Source: Eleginops maclovinus
Taxonomy: Eukaryota; Chordata; Actinopteri; Perciformes; Eleginopidae
Assembly (NCBI RefSeq): GCF_036324505.1
Contig: NC_086361.1
Span: forward strand, 8,220,328-8,284,327
Direction: 5' to 3'
Length of the DNA: 64,000 nucleotides
Of the stretch, positions 54,727 to 64,000 are shown one piece after another; within the stretch, counting starts at the first letter, position 1, and each line of letters opens with the position of its first letter. The notes below the pieces were generated by a model. The model did not search any database and was not told the DNA's origin. It saw only the letters and a list, made by a program, of their open reading frames with translations. Made by a program: the position numbers and the translations under genes.

Positions 54727-54902
54727 GAGAGGCTTCTTAAAGGGAAGTGAAACAGTGTGAGTGAGAGACTGATGGAGCAGAACAAACATCTGACAGAAAC
54801 TCCTTAAAGGAGAAACGCTCTCTCAGTGAAGGTGTCCGAGTGTCTGCTGGCTGATTGTCAGCTGTGTGCTCCCTGTCCTCTAATCTGATTGGTGTCTCCT
54901 AG

Positions 54903-55231
54903 GTGATGTGCGTCCCACCCTGACGGTGCTGCCCCCCTCCAGAGAAGAGCTGCAGCAGGGGAAGGCCACGCTCATGTGCCTGGCCAACAAGGGCTTCCCC
55001 TCAGACTGGAGTCTGGCCTGGAAGGTGGACGGCAGCAGCAGCAGCAGCAGCTGGGAGGAGAGCAGGAGCCCCGGGGTGCTGGAGAAGGACGGCCACTACA
55101 GCTGGAGCAGCACCCTGAGGCTCCCTGCAGACCAGTGGAATAAGGTGGGCTCTGTGACCTGTGAGGCCACCCAGGGCTCCCAGACTCCGCTCTCAGAGAC
55201 AATGAGCAGAGACCAGTGTTCCCAGTCCTGA
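54903..55231 (+). CDS. Ig light-chain constant region exon
   Basis: After the acceptor GTGTCTCCTAG the exon encodes a single C1-set Ig domain of about 109 residues: [12 protein letters not shown] start, intradomain Cys 25 and Cys 86, Trp 39, and Cys 105 near the C-terminus (DQCSQS) for the disulfide to heavy chain. [19 protein letters not shown] and SVTCEATQ are diagnostic. Length and layout match teleost kappa-like (L1/L3-type) light chains. A run of six Ser codons (AGC repeat, 55032-55049) lies in a loop after VDG. The stop is followed by a 3' UTR with AATAAA. It appears intact. The isotype is not firmly settled. Confidence 0.95.
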
Positions 55232-55349
55232 GCTGACTCACTGGGACTCTGCTGCTGCTCTCACTCTCATACTGCTCTCAGTCTGCTCTCTGTCTCTCTC
55301 AGGACATGTTTCAACATCAACCTGTGTCGATGTTTTCACCATTTTGATC

Positions 55350-55355
55350 AATAAA
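55350..55355 (+). terminator. Polyadenylation signal of the C gene
   Basis: AATAAA, 119 bp after the stop codon. The surrounding 3' UTR (55,304-55,390) recurs after the assembly gap at 60,938-61,022. Confidence 0.85.
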
Positions 55356-55390
55356 GATGAATGTGTGTATTCTAAAAGTGGCATGTCTTC

Positions 55391-56560
55391 TGATTCCCTT
55401 CCTCTGAGATATTATAAATTAAAAGAACCTTATTCACATTAATTCACAAAAGTGACAACATCAACAAGTCCATACTTTCCATATTACTATTTTATGGTCC
55501 TAATGGTTTGGATATACTTCTGGATTCATTGTAGTTTTATCTTTGTTAATCAAAATTGGAAACAATAACCATAGTATGAACATTTAAATGGTAAACCACA
55601 AAGCTCTCTCTTATCACTAATGTTTAAGTAACTACATGTGATGTTCAGGTGATGTTAAACTTTACCTTGAATATATTCTGAACATCTAAATATTAATACA
55701 TTCAGTATAAGAAATGATAAGCAGGATGTCATATGCATGTAGTTAAATAACATGAATCTAAATTGAGATTTACCTTCAATATGATTTAATGGACACAGCA
55801 CAACTCCACCAAAGAAGTTGACACAGAGCAGAGGGTACCACAGTCTCTGTCTCTGCTGTCTGTTTGCAGAATCAATAAATTAAACCAATGTTCACTGATT
55901 GAATTCAAACTGATATTATAGGAAAACAAGGACCTATTTATCACCTTTGTTGTGTGAATGCCTTTTATAAGTATTAAATAGCTCATATGTTTCTGCGTCA
56001 CACACAACAGGAGATGTTGTTTATCTTGAAGGATATAATTGGAAATCGTTGGTGGAGAAGATGCTTTTACAGTGCTGTTTCTCCGAGAGGATGCTTGAGA
56101 TTCTGATCTTTATCCCTAAAGCTTCAGTAACTCAGTTTTCAGAACCTTTTGGTTCATCATCTTGTGACATATCCACACATGTAGTGGAACATATGGTTTC
56201 CTGATGCAGTGCCCCTCTCTCCCCTGCTTCAACTTGTCACTTCCCACAAGTGATAGTTAGGTGCTGTTGAACACAGGTGTAATCGGGGGTGGGTCCTTGG
56301 GAACTAAATAGATAATGTATTGTTTGGAAAGACTTTTTTTGTGTGTGGAGGAAGCTAGAGGAAGACGAGGAGGGAAGCCTGGCAGCTTGTCAGAGGGAAT
56401 TTAGGAAGCCTTCGCTGAAGGTGGCTTTCTATTTGAAGTCGGGACGTTTGATCTGTGGGAGACACTCCAGTTAGACAGAAGTGAACACTGTCCAAAAGGC
56501 GTGTGTGGACCCATGAGTTTGATATGGCTTTTGTAGTATCTTCCTATGGTATGTTTATAC
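55391..56560. other. Ig locus intergenic DNA
   Basis: No coding frame or clear element. 55,430-55,640 is weakly similar to 61,080-61,270 (GGTAAACCACAAAGCTCTCTCTTATC against GGTTAGCCACAAATATCTATCTTATG), as expected if both follow copies of the C gene. Confidence 0.5.
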
Positions 56561-56564
56561 ACAG

Positions 56565-57310
56565 CCTCCTTCCACCATCACCATCAGGGCTGAGGAGATA
56601 GAGATGGAGAACAACTACAAGTTCCTGGGAGTGCAACTCAACAATAAGCTGGACTGGTGGGCTGCTGCAGATGTTTTACCACTCTGTGGTGGCCAGTGTA
56701 CTATTCTTTGCTGTGGTGTGCTGGGGTTGAAACATCGTGAAAGGGAAGCTGACATGCTGAACAATCTCATGAGGAAGGCTAGCTCTGTAGTTGGAGTTAA
56801 ACTGGACAATATGGAGGAGGTGGCAGAGGGGAGGATGAGGAAACAGCTGGACTGTATCCTGGAGAAACCCTCCCACCCCCTCCATGCAGAGCTAGTGGAG
56901 ACGAGGAGTACGTTCAGACTCATCCCTCCTCTGCACAAAACAAAAACCCTCGGACACTCCTTTGTGCCTGCAGCCATCAGGCTACACAACCAGGGGTTAA
57001 CAATGTAACCCAATAAAAAGTAACCTGTTCTGTACATACACCAAAACTGCACTGTTTGCACAATGACTTTGACCTGCACTTGTATCTGCACACAGACATG
57101 TGAATATGTTTAACAATCCGGACTCAAAAATGTACATGTGTTCATTTAATTAATTCTTGTTTTAACGGTTACTTACCTGTATATCATTTTAATTTTAGCT
57201 TTGATTTTATTATCCTTGTGTGAATCTGGACAGTCCTGCTTTTTGCTCTCACTCTGCTGCTGCATAACTCCTGAACTTCCCCACGGGGATTACTAAAGGT
57301 CCATCTTATC
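56565..57310 (+). mobile_element. CR1-group LINE 3' end (C-terminal ORF2 and tail)
   Basis: The frame 56604-57008 ends a LINE reverse transcriptase: ENNYKFLGVQLNNKLDW, VVGVKLDNMEEVAEGRM, LIPPLHKTKTLGHSFVPAAIRLHNQG. An internal phase change near 56.66-56.75 kb splits the KFL part from the rest. The tail ends CACGGGGATTACTAAAGGTCCATCTTATCTTATT, an L2/Rex-like 3' end. A related, shorter copy lies at 59,545-59,985. Confidence 0.7.
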
Positions 57311-57355
57311 TTATTGAATGTGTTGCTTTAATTCATTGTGCAAAAGGAAGGATGA

Positions 57356-57358
<3 letters not shown>

Positions 57359-57447
<89 letters not shown>

Positions 57448-57456
57448 TATATGTGT

Positions 57457-57510
<54 letters not shown>
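57359..57510 (+). repeat. Long GT microsatellite
   Basis: About 150 bp of almost pure (GT)n with three interruptions, 80 bp before the V gene signal. The frames through it are artefacts. Confidence 0.97.
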
Positions 57511-57512
<2 letters not shown>

Positions 57513-57590
57513 TCAGTGAAGTGTATCAGTCTCTGCAGTAGCTTCCAGCTGCAGCAGTCAGCTCAGTTCCTGTTCAGTCTGACTGAGGGA

Positions 57591-57618
57591 GGTTTTTGTA
57601 CGACGCTTTTTCACTGTG
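57591..57618 (-). other. V1 recombination signal, 12-bp spacer
   Basis: Read on minus, heptamer CACAGTG (57612-57618), 12-bp spacer (57600-57611) and nonamer ACAAAAACC (57591-57599) follow the V exon. It obeys the 12/23 rule with J1 and J2. Confidence 0.95.
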
Positions 57619-57942
57619 TGAACACCCACTGACTGTTGATGACATGGAAACTCTGACAGTAGTAAACTGCTGCATCATCAGTCTGGACTCCACTGATGGT
57701 CAGAGTGAAGGCAGAGTTTGATCCACTGCCTGTAAAACGGGTTGAGATCCCTGATGCTCGAGTGCTAGCATAGTAAATGAGAAGCTTAGGAGTTCCTCCA
57801 TCCCTCTGTTGGTACCAGGCTAAATAGTGGTCCGGGCTACTATAATAAACATTCTGACTGGTCCTGCATGTGATGGAGACGGAGCGTCCCAAAGCAGAGC
57901 TCACTGCTCCAGGCTGAGTCACTGTGACCTGGCCTCTGGACT
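57619..57942 (-). CDS. Ig light-chain V gene 1, V exon
   Basis: A complete kappa-like V domain: [17 protein letters not shown] start, Cys 26 (SITCRTS), Trp 43 (LAWYQQR), [33 protein letters not shown] with Cys 96, and germline CDR3 ending at the heptamer. CDR1 is long (about 16 residues between Cys and Trp). No stop or frameshift. It lies in the opposite orientation to J and C, so joining would invert the 53.7-57.6 kb interval. The acceptor is a TATCCTCAG at 57943-57951. Confidence 0.95.
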
Positions 57943-58030
57943 CTGAGGATACGGAGACAAAGACATAAAGCATTCATTTCAGAGGGACGGATGTTCACAG
58001 AGGAGAGGAGTTTGATTCTCTGGACTTTAC

Positions 58031-58082
58031 CTGTGAAGCAGCAGCAGAGGAGAGTCCAGATGAGGACGCAGATCAAAGTCAT
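58031..58082 (-). CDS. Ig light-chain V gene 1, leader exon
   Basis: The start is placed at 58082 (MTLICVLIWTLLCCCFTG), a hydrophobic signal peptide, with a GTAAAG donor at 58030. An in-frame upstream ATG (58121) would add 13 residues ahead of the hydrophobic core and is less likely. The leader intron is 88 bp. Confidence 0.9.
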
Positions 58083-58160
58083 GTTTTTGATGAGGAGGAT
58101 TTCTGTGGCTTCTGTTGTCATGAAGGACAGCTGTCAGTCATCCAGTGTTCAACTCTCAGG

Positions 58161-58208
58161 ACTATAAAGTCTCCCAGAGCACTGGAGCATGGTGCTGCTG
58201 ATGCAAAG
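58161..58208 (-). promoter_or_regulatory. V1 promoter: TATA-like and octamer-like elements
   Basis: On minus, CTTTGCAT (58201-58208) matches the octamer ATTTGCAT at seven of eight positions, and CTTTATAG (58161-58168) lies about 32 bp nearer the gene. Spacing to the leader ATG is about 80 bp. Both fit an Ig V promoter. Confidence 0.55.
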
Positions 58209-58209
58209 T

Positions 58210-58740
58210 GTCTCTCTATGGAAATGCTCTGACTGACTCCAACAGGGACCTAGATTACTCTGAGGATGCTGCTTATCAATGGATCCATCTCTCTATCAGA
58301 GTAGTGATCAGGAACGGGTCAGAGGACACTTGTAAAAGGCTTTGAGTTCAATAGTCCCATTTTCTTGTAGATTATTTTATGAATAAGCTCTAATTCATAA
58401 CCCAAAATGATCAAGGCCTCACAGGAGAAACAAAATGGATTTTATTTAAATGATTCACCTTTGGCAGTATAACATGTAGAGCTGTTATTAAACATTTATT
58501 GTTTCATTTAAGTTACAAATGACTTTGCTTGTGAATGTATAGAATTTCATAAAATCGTAAAATTACATTTCTTTTGTGAATAAATCGTTTTTCTAAAGAA
58601 GCATCTTGATTTTAAAACTCGAGGGATGAGTAAATATTTATAGTAAATGTTTATAAGATTCACAAAATCAACATTAATACTTTCCCACAGTTTGTGAATC
58701 TGTTTTAAACATTTCAATCAGTTAATATATAAATTCCACT
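58210..58740. other. Ig locus spacer upstream of V1
   Basis: 58,328-58,545 duplicates 52,752-52,970. The remainder is AT-rich with no feature. Confidence 0.6.
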
Positions 58741-58749
58741 CAGTTTTTT

Positions 58750-59400
58750 ATCCACACACATTACTTATTACAGACATGCCAGTTCATGCCTTTATCCCCT
58801 CCAGACTGGATTACTGTAACGCACTTCTCATTGGGATACCTAGCAAGAGCTACAGAGGCTTCAATATATCCAGAAATCTGCAGCTATGATCCTGATGAGA
58901 GTGCGGAAACATGAGCACCCTAACCCCATTCTCCACTCACTCCACTGGCTTCCCGTCTCCTCCAGGATTCAGTACAAGGTTTCCCTCCTCACACACCAAT
59001 GTATCCTTGGACATGCTCCCCCCTAGCTCAAAGCACTTCTCAAACCACAAAACACAACACACTCCCTCTGCTGCACTCACTCAAACCTCCTCCACATACC
59101 CAAAACCAGACTCAGGACCATGGGAGATAGGACCTTCTGTGCTGCTGCCCCACGTCTGTGGAATGCCCTCCCTGACACCTTGAGGGCCCCACAATCCACT
59201 GACTGTTTAAAAAAGGTGTAAAGACATTTATTTTTAGCAAAGCTTTTGGTCCCCCGTAGATGTTTTTTAAAAACCTTTTCTATTCTTTAAGAAAACTGCT
59301 CATCTTGTTTTTATTTTCTTTCCCTTATTATTTTTTAAATATATTTTTTCTTTTTGTTTTTGATCTGTAGCCCTTTGAAGTCTTTGATGAAAATGGCATT
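58750..59400 (+). pseudogene. CR1/L2-type LINE ORF2 C-terminal fragment
   Basis: FIPSRLDYCNALLIG opens the recognisable part, typical of CR1/L2 RT ends. Later pieces in other phases read HSLHWLPVSSRIQYKVSLL and RTFCAAAPRLWNALPDTLR. At least three frameshifts. An ATT repeat follows. Confidence 0.7.
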
Positions 59401-59410
59401 AAAAATCAAT

Positions 59411-59411
<1 letters not shown>

Positions 59412-59467
<56 letters not shown>

Positions 59468-59480
59468 AATATTATTATTT
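59412..59480 (+). repeat. ATT microsatellite
   Basis: (ATT)n, immediately downstream of the LINE fragment. Confidence 0.95.
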
Positions 59481-59534
59481 TTTATTTTAGCAACGCCCCT
59501 GGTTCAGTTGGAGGGAATTAATGAAGTATAACCC

Positions 59535-59985
59535 CTGGATATACCCTGGATAACCCCTCCCACCCCCTCCATGCAGAGCTTGTGAAGATGAGGAGTACGT
59601 TCAGCCACAGACTTATCCCACCTCGGCACAGAACTAAGCGGCTGGGAAACTCCTTTGTGCCTGTAGCCATCAGGCTGCACAACAAGGGGTTAACCATGTG
59701 ACTCACTGACAAAAACTCGGACTGCACATAAAACCTGCACTTTTGCACAGTAACTTTGACTTGCACTCTCTTTCTGCACACATACATGTGTGTATATTTA
59801 ACAATACTTTCGTTACTTATCTGTATATATATTAGTTTTTTTAGTTTTTAGAATTTCAGAATTTTTTATTTTAATTTCTGTTTCATATCCCTGTGTGAAC
59901 CTGTACTGCTTTTCCTCTTCTCTGTTGCTGCATAAACACTCAAATTTCATTTCAAAAGTACATCTTATTTTATCTTATCTTAAGT
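59535..59985 (+). mobile_element. Second CR1-group LINE 3' end
   Basis: It matches 56,860-57,310 (CCTCCCACCCCCTCCATGCAGAGCT core, KSFVPVAIRLHN-type frame, closing CATCTTATTTTATCTTATCTT). Only the last coding part and tail remain. Confidence 0.7.
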
Positions 59986-60224
59986 AATCAGTGAAGGAGC
60001 TTTTTATACGATAAAGCAGCTGTGTGCAGCATTTACTGTAAGAATCACACACAGTTATTCAATAGTGCAGACTGATTACGTGATGTTAAGTGTGCACTCA
60101 TTTCTGTCTTGGGGTGGGGTTGGGGGGCCCATGAGCTCTCAGTTGCCCTAAATTAAAAGTCTGTCTCTATTGTTATTCTTCTCTATTCAGCTGTTCATTC
60201 AGATCACTTCCTCTTTAGTCAGGA

Positions 60225-60252
60225 GGTTTTTGTACGACGTTGTATCACTGTG
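60225..60252 (-). other. V2 recombination signal, 12-bp spacer
   Basis: Heptamer CACAGTG (60246-60252 on minus), 12-bp spacer (60234-60245), nonamer ACAAAAACC (60225-60233). Confidence 0.95.
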
Positions 60253-60437
60253 TGAACGGCCAGCTGCTACACTGCTGACAATAATAATCTCCTGCATCTT
60301 CATTCTGAACTCCAGTGACGGTCAGAGTGAAGACAGTCCCAGATCCACTTCCACTGAAGCGATTTGAAACTCCAGACTGAAGAGATGTAGCATAATATAC
60401 CAAGAGTTTGGGAGCTTCTCCAGGTTTTCTGAAGGGA
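60253..60437 (-). CDS. Ig light-chain V gene 2, 3' part (runs into gap)
   Basis: The visible part encodes framework 2 to CDR3: [44 protein letters not shown] and CDR3. It is kappa-like and differs clearly from V1. The frame is open to the gap at 60438, so the 5' V exon and leader are unsequenced. Confidence 0.92.
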
Positions 60438-60937
60438 NNNNNNNNNNNNNNNNNNNNNNNNNNNNNNNNNNNNNNNNNNNNNNNNNNNNNNNNNNNNNNN
60501 NNNNNNNNNNNNNNNNNNNNNNNNNNNNNNNNNNNNNNNNNNNNNNNNNNNNNNNNNNNNNNNNNNNNNNNNNNNNNNNNNNNNNNNNNNNNNNNNNNNN
60601 NNNNNNNNNNNNNNNNNNNNNNNNNNNNNNNNNNNNNNNNNNNNNNNNNNNNNNNNNNNNNNNNNNNNNNNNNNNNNNNNNNNNNNNNNNNNNNNNNNNN
60701 NNNNNNNNNNNNNNNNNNNNNNNNNNNNNNNNNNNNNNNNNNNNNNNNNNNNNNNNNNNNNNNNNNNNNNNNNNNNNNNNNNNNNNNNNNNNNNNNNNNN
60801 NNNNNNNNNNNNNNNNNNNNNNNNNNNNNNNNNNNNNNNNNNNNNNNNNNNNNNNNNNNNNNNNNNNNNNNNNNNNNNNNNNNNNNNNNNNNNNNNNNNN
60901 NNNNNNNNNNNNNNNNNNNNNNNNNNNNNNNNNNNNN
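60438..60937. other. Assembly gap of exactly 500 N
   Basis: A round-number run of N is normally a placeholder of unknown true size. The left edge is inside a V exon on minus; the right edge is inside a C-gene 3' UTR on plus. Confidence 0.98.
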
Positions 60938-61022
60938 ATGTTTCAACATCAACCTGGGGGGATGGTTTTTCAGCATTTTCAAACAATAAAGATGAATGTG
61001 TGTATTCTAAAAGTGGCATGTC
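60938..61022 (+). pseudogene. 3' UTR of a second Ig light-chain C gene
   Basis: It matches 55,306-55,390 with few changes (ATGTTTCAACATCAACCTG, AATAAAGATGAATGTGTGTATTC, AAAGTGGCATGTCTT), including the polyadenylation signal at 60985-60990. The C exon itself must lie in the gap or have been lost. Labelled partial, not proven broken. Confidence 0.8.
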
Positions 61023-61712
61023 TTTTCACTTCTCTCAGTGGAGATAAACTGTATATTACATTTATTTAGAATTTAAAACATTCATTCAAAATATTGATAA
61101 CACAAGTTATGTAAATGTTTTCCTTATTATTTAAAATGGTTTTAAGTCTTCACGATGTCCTGAGATATCTTAGTTTCACCAATGTTTATTATAATTGCTA
61201 AGTGTACACATGGTAAAAACAGTTTATTGGTTAGCCACAAATATCTATCTTATGAACTTATATTTAAGAATATCTATATGTTATATTCATGTATATTTTA
61301 AACTGTACCTAGGATATATTCAAATCTTCTGATTTACATTTCTAAAATAATTTCAAGATTCAGAAACAAAGAACAGAGTATCATCTGCATTAAGTGCTCT
61401 AAAATTAATATCATTTTAAATCTCAAATATTATTTAAATTCAATCAGAACTTGTGTGAGAAAATGACACTTCAGAATATTCTTGTGTTTTTGAACATTCA
61501 CAAATGAATGGTAAATGATGCTACAATTTGACACAAAATCTGTGAAACAGATCAGAAAAACCTTACCATCGATTAAATACATTTACAATTCAAAAATTAA
61601 TGGGATGAATATTATTTACTTTTTCATAATGTTCTAAACCATTACACTCTCTAGTCTTTAAAATATGAATAGGTGCCTAACACAAAATATAATATTTATT
61701 AGAGGATCAATA
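61023..61712. other. Ig locus 3' spacer
   Basis: AT-rich, no coding frame; weak similarity to 55,430-55,640. Confidence 0.5.
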
Positions 61713-62238
61713 CACTGCCCCAAAAAAAGGTCACACACTCTAATATTCGTTGGACCGCCTTTAGCTTTGATTACGGCACGCATTCCCTGTGGCATCGTTT
61801 CCACAAGCTTCTGCAATGTCACCACATTTATTTCTGTCTTGCGTTAATATTTCGCGAAGATCTTGTATTGATGACGGGAGATTCAGACCACTGCGCAAAG
61901 TCTTCTCCAGCACATCCCAAAGATTCTCAATCGGGTTCAGGTCTGGACTCTGTGGGGGCCAATCCATGTGTGGAAATGATGTCTCACGCTCCCTGAACCA
62001 CTCTTTCAGAATTTGAGCTTGATGGATCCTGGCATTGTCATCTTGGAACATGCCCGTGCCATCAGGGAAGAAAAAAATCCGCTGATGGAATAACCTGGTC
62101 ATTCAGTATATTCAGGTAGTCAGCTGACCTCATTACTTGGGCACCTAACGTTGCTGAACCTAGACCAGACCAACTGCAGCAACTCCAGATCATAGCACTG
62201 CCCCCACAGGCTAGGGACCTTTTTTTGGCCGGGCAGTG
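61713..62238 (-). mobile_element. Tc1-like transposon, internally deleted
   Basis: The ends CACTGCCCCAAAAAAAGGTC and (complement) CACTGCCCGGCCAAAAAAAGG are inverted repeats, each flanked by TA. At 526 bp it has lost the first part of the transposase. Confidence 0.85.
61761..62215 (-). pseudogene. Tc1-like transposase, C-terminal half
   Basis: SAMIWSCCSWSGLGSATL and [19 protein letters not shown] read in one phase; [12 protein letters not shown] (second catalytic Asp) and [15 protein letters not shown] (third catalytic acid) read in another, with the frameshift near 62.06-62.10 kb. The N-terminal DNA-binding helices and first Asp are deleted. Inactive; the catalytic triad belongs to the DDE family acting at TA targets. 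Confidence 0.82.
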
Positions 62239-62244
62239 TATATA

Positions 62245-62860
62245 TCTAGACAAGGCAGGTTTATTTATATAGCACCTTTCAACACAAGGGCATTCAAAGT
62301 ATTGTACAGTAATTAAAACATTAAAATAGTGCAGCAAAACACATTTTTAAAAGTATTTTAGAAACAGTGATTAAAAGCAAAGAGAATAAAATAAACATAA
62401 AACAAGCTAACAAAGAACAAAAAATACATGAATAGAAGTTACAGTGCAGTTTAAGATATGAGCAGTTCCATTAAAAGCAGCAGCAAGAAGAAAAGTCTTC
62501 AGCCTGGATTTAAAAGTAGTAAGAGTAGCAGCGGACCTGCAGGTTTCTGGGAGTTTGTTCCAGATATTTGGAGCATAATAACTGAACGCAGCTTCTCCAT
62601 GTTTAGTTCTGACTCTGGGGACAGAAAGCAGACCCGTCCCAGAAGACGTGAGAGTTCTGGATGATTCATAATTTAGCAGGAGATCAGAAATGTATTTTGG
62701 TAATAAATCATTCAATGCTTTATAAACCAGCAGCAGTATTTTTAAATGAATTCTCTGACAGACAGGAAGCCGGTGTAAAGACCTCAGAACTGGAGTGATG
62801 TGATCCACTCTGTTAGTGTCAGTGAGGACTTGAGCAGCAGCGTTCTGAATAAGCTGCAGC
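62245..62860 (-). mobile_element. LINE 3' end (Rex/L2-like), minus
   Basis: The frame 62407-62808 reads HITPVLRSLHRLPVCQRIHLKILLLVYKAL (quoted in part: LRSLHRLPVCQRI, LLLVYKALNDL), YESSRTLTSSGTGLLSVPR and APNIWNKLPE, the C-terminal end of a CR1/L2-group ORF2 common in fish. The low-coordinate side is a non-coding tail including TTTATTTATATAGCACCTTTC (on plus). Only the 3' portion is present. Confidence 0.65.
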
Positions 62861-63240
62861 CTGCACCGGATCTATCATATGGGCAACCTGGGCAAGTGCC
62901 TTGGGGCCCTTGAGCAAAAGGGGGTCTCTATTGTCAAGAGATTTTTGGTTTTGTCTGCACAACCTCACAATATTAAAAAGACAAATACATCTGATTGACA
63001 GAGAGCTGTGACACTGTTTACACAAAGAAAAAGTTGGTAAACTTTTCAAGTAAAGGCGTGGACTGGCCGTCCGTACAAGGTGTCGTTGTCGGTCTTTGCA
63101 GCATGGTGTAGAAGTTAGTAAGCACACAGACTTTTCTCAGTAGACTTAACTTTTTTCAGTGCAGCACAATGCAAGTGTCAACCTCTCCCTTTTCTTCATG
63201 ACAAAATATATCAAAAAAAATAATGGAAAAAAGGAGGGAA
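62861..63240. other. Unassigned DNA, possible transposon end
   Basis: It starts CCGGATCTATCATATGGGCAACCTGG, similar in style to fish DNA-transposon ends, and finishes in a purine run (63227-63240, AAAAAAGGAGGGAA). No coding frame. Confidence 0.3.
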
Positions 63241-63777
63241 TGACATCATTACACCAATACTTTTGAATGTGGCGTCAAACAAGTGTGAGCATAGGACCAG
63301 CATCTGTGGAGGAACTCCAGGCCTGAAGGGGGCAGAGAGAGCTCACCCAGACACCCAACAGACAGGATGCAACCCATGTTTCTGGAGGGACCGATTTCAC
63401 CTGTGCACCTCTAATCAAGCATGAGTATAAAATGTTTGGAGTTAGCTCGGCGAGTCCTCTTTGCTCGGTCTCCTCAGCCTACTGACAGCTCATGTTCAAC
63501 CACTGACGCAACTGGTATGGACTTCGAATATTTTGTTTGAAAGAATCATTTGTTTGCTGTTTTCTGTTTGATTTTGATCTGTTTTGAATTTAAATGAGAT
63601 GTTTAGGTTAATGATCATGATTGATGCATACTGATGTGGAATGTAATTTGCCCTTTTGTTTCTTAAAGGTTATCAACCTATTCTTCCTCTGGAATTTCAC
63701 TTTTTGCCATCAATCTAAAAGAAAATAAATCACCAGAACGGAACAGAGTTGTCCCCTTGCATCATTTGTGTTGAACA
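63241..63777 (+). repeat. Candidate LTR
   Basis: TGACATCATTACACC follows a polypurine-like tract; a TATAAAA at 63424-63430 precedes a pyrimidine-rich start region (CTCGGTCTCCTCAGCC), and AATAAA lies at 63723-63728. The right border is not defined (about 63,777, AACA). It could instead be a host promoter and first exon. No second copy in the window. Confidence 0.3.
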
Positions 63778-63962
63778 AGCCGTTTTCAAGTTTGGGCAGA
63801 GCTGAATCTTCACATCTGGATAACTTGACAGTTGATAACCAGCTTATATCCAGCGTGGCAGTGAAGACCCCAGGATTAAAGCCTGAAGAAAGGAAAGCTG
63901 TCATCGCAAAGGGAGAATGGACTGGGAAACAATGGCGAAGGAAGCTCTTGGAAAAACATTGA
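63768..63962 (+). CDS. Small ORF of unknown identity
   Basis: 64 codons (MLNKPFSSLGRAES start; KPEERKAVIAKGEWTGKQWRRK near the end). No family recognised. It follows the TATA-containing stretch by about 340 bp and ends near the window edge. It may be the beginning of a gag-like or a host exon, or chance. Confidence 0.2.
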   Translation: MLNKPFSSLGRAESSHLDNLTVDNQLISSVAVKTPGLKPEERKAVIAKGEWTGKQWRRKLLEKH

Positions 63963-64000
63963 AACAGCTGAAGCAAGTGAGGACCTTGGCTAGAAGTGCC

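Noticed and set aside
57318..57632. Open frames of alternating Cys-Val through the GT microsatellite
   Set aside because: Pure translation of a dinucleotide repeat.
60000..60035. RSS-like GCTTTTTAT-(12)-CTGTGTG
   Set aside because: Two mismatches in the nonamer and a poor heptamer, with no V or J coding sequence beside it.
60245..61019. Long frames across the assembly gap
   Set aside because: They are made of unknown residues over N; only the V2 portion at 60253-60437 is real.
1..64000. tRNA, rRNA, snRNA or CRISPR arrays
   Set aside because: I looked for cloverleaf boxes, conserved rRNA blocks and spaced direct repeats; the only regular arrays are microsatellites and the 56-bp repeat at 5.5-5.7 kb.

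Overview
The window is vertebrate, almost certainly teleost fish, DNA. It has spliced genes, no operons, long GT/ATT microsatellites, many fish-type hAT, Tc1 and LINE elements, and an immunoglobulin light-chain locus whose V, J and C segments carry canonical recombination signals. About 52 kb is repeats nested in repeats. The host genes visible are the Ig light-chain cluster (about 52.6-61.0 kb) and possible 3' exons of one unidentified gene that were copied with a repeat unit.

Layout. 1-5.1 kb: a BED-finger hAT (minus) inserted into a fragment of a second hAT (plus), which abuts a broken endogenous retrovirus fragment (minus; gag, nucleocapsid and reverse transcriptase). 5.1-5.9 kb: AT-rich DNA, a ~56-bp degenerate tandem repeat and a LINE 3' end. 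5.87-32.15 kb: remains of a tandemly duplicated composite unit, at least four copies. Its parts in order are an intergenic/exon-bearing segment (called S0-S1-S2 here), a Tx1-like LINE on the minus strand, and an L1 on the plus strand. The same 16-bp target-site duplication flanks the L1 at 7.67 kb and 25.39 kb, so the unit multiplied after the L1 landed. Later insertions and deletions sculpted each copy: an unclassified DNA transposon plus a truncated hAT at 10.4-16.1 kb, and a complete hAT with TIRs and an 8-bp target duplication at 19,584-23,647. 32.15-38.25 kb: a non-autonomous hAT with a perfect 8-bp duplication, a Tx1 ORF1 fragment, and an I/Nimb-like LINE with RNase H. 38.25-49.24 kb: a Charlie-like hAT holding a second DNA transposon (6-bp duplication; itself holding a 1-kb hAT MITE), an endogenous retrovirus env-LTR remnant, and a TIR MITE. 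49.3-52.16 kb: a Tx1-like LINE on plus.

52.6-61.0 kb: the Ig light-chain locus, with two J segments (23-bp spacer RSS) and one C exon on plus, then two V genes (12-bp spacer RSS) on minus. Joining would therefore be by inversion. The second V runs into a 500-N assembly gap; immediately after the gap comes a copy of the C-gene 3' UTR, so a further V remainder and C exon (and perhaps J) are hidden there. 61.7-64.0 kb: a Tc1 deletion derivative, a LINE C-terminus, and a possible LTR-retroelement end.

Nothing here is a bacterial, phage or CRISPR feature. Most reading frames are transposon-derived and broken; the best intact ones are the Ig segments, the 11.07-13.12 kb transposon ORF and the hAT exons at 21.0-23.1 kb. 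No database search was possible, so family names rest on recognised motifs and on internal comparison.
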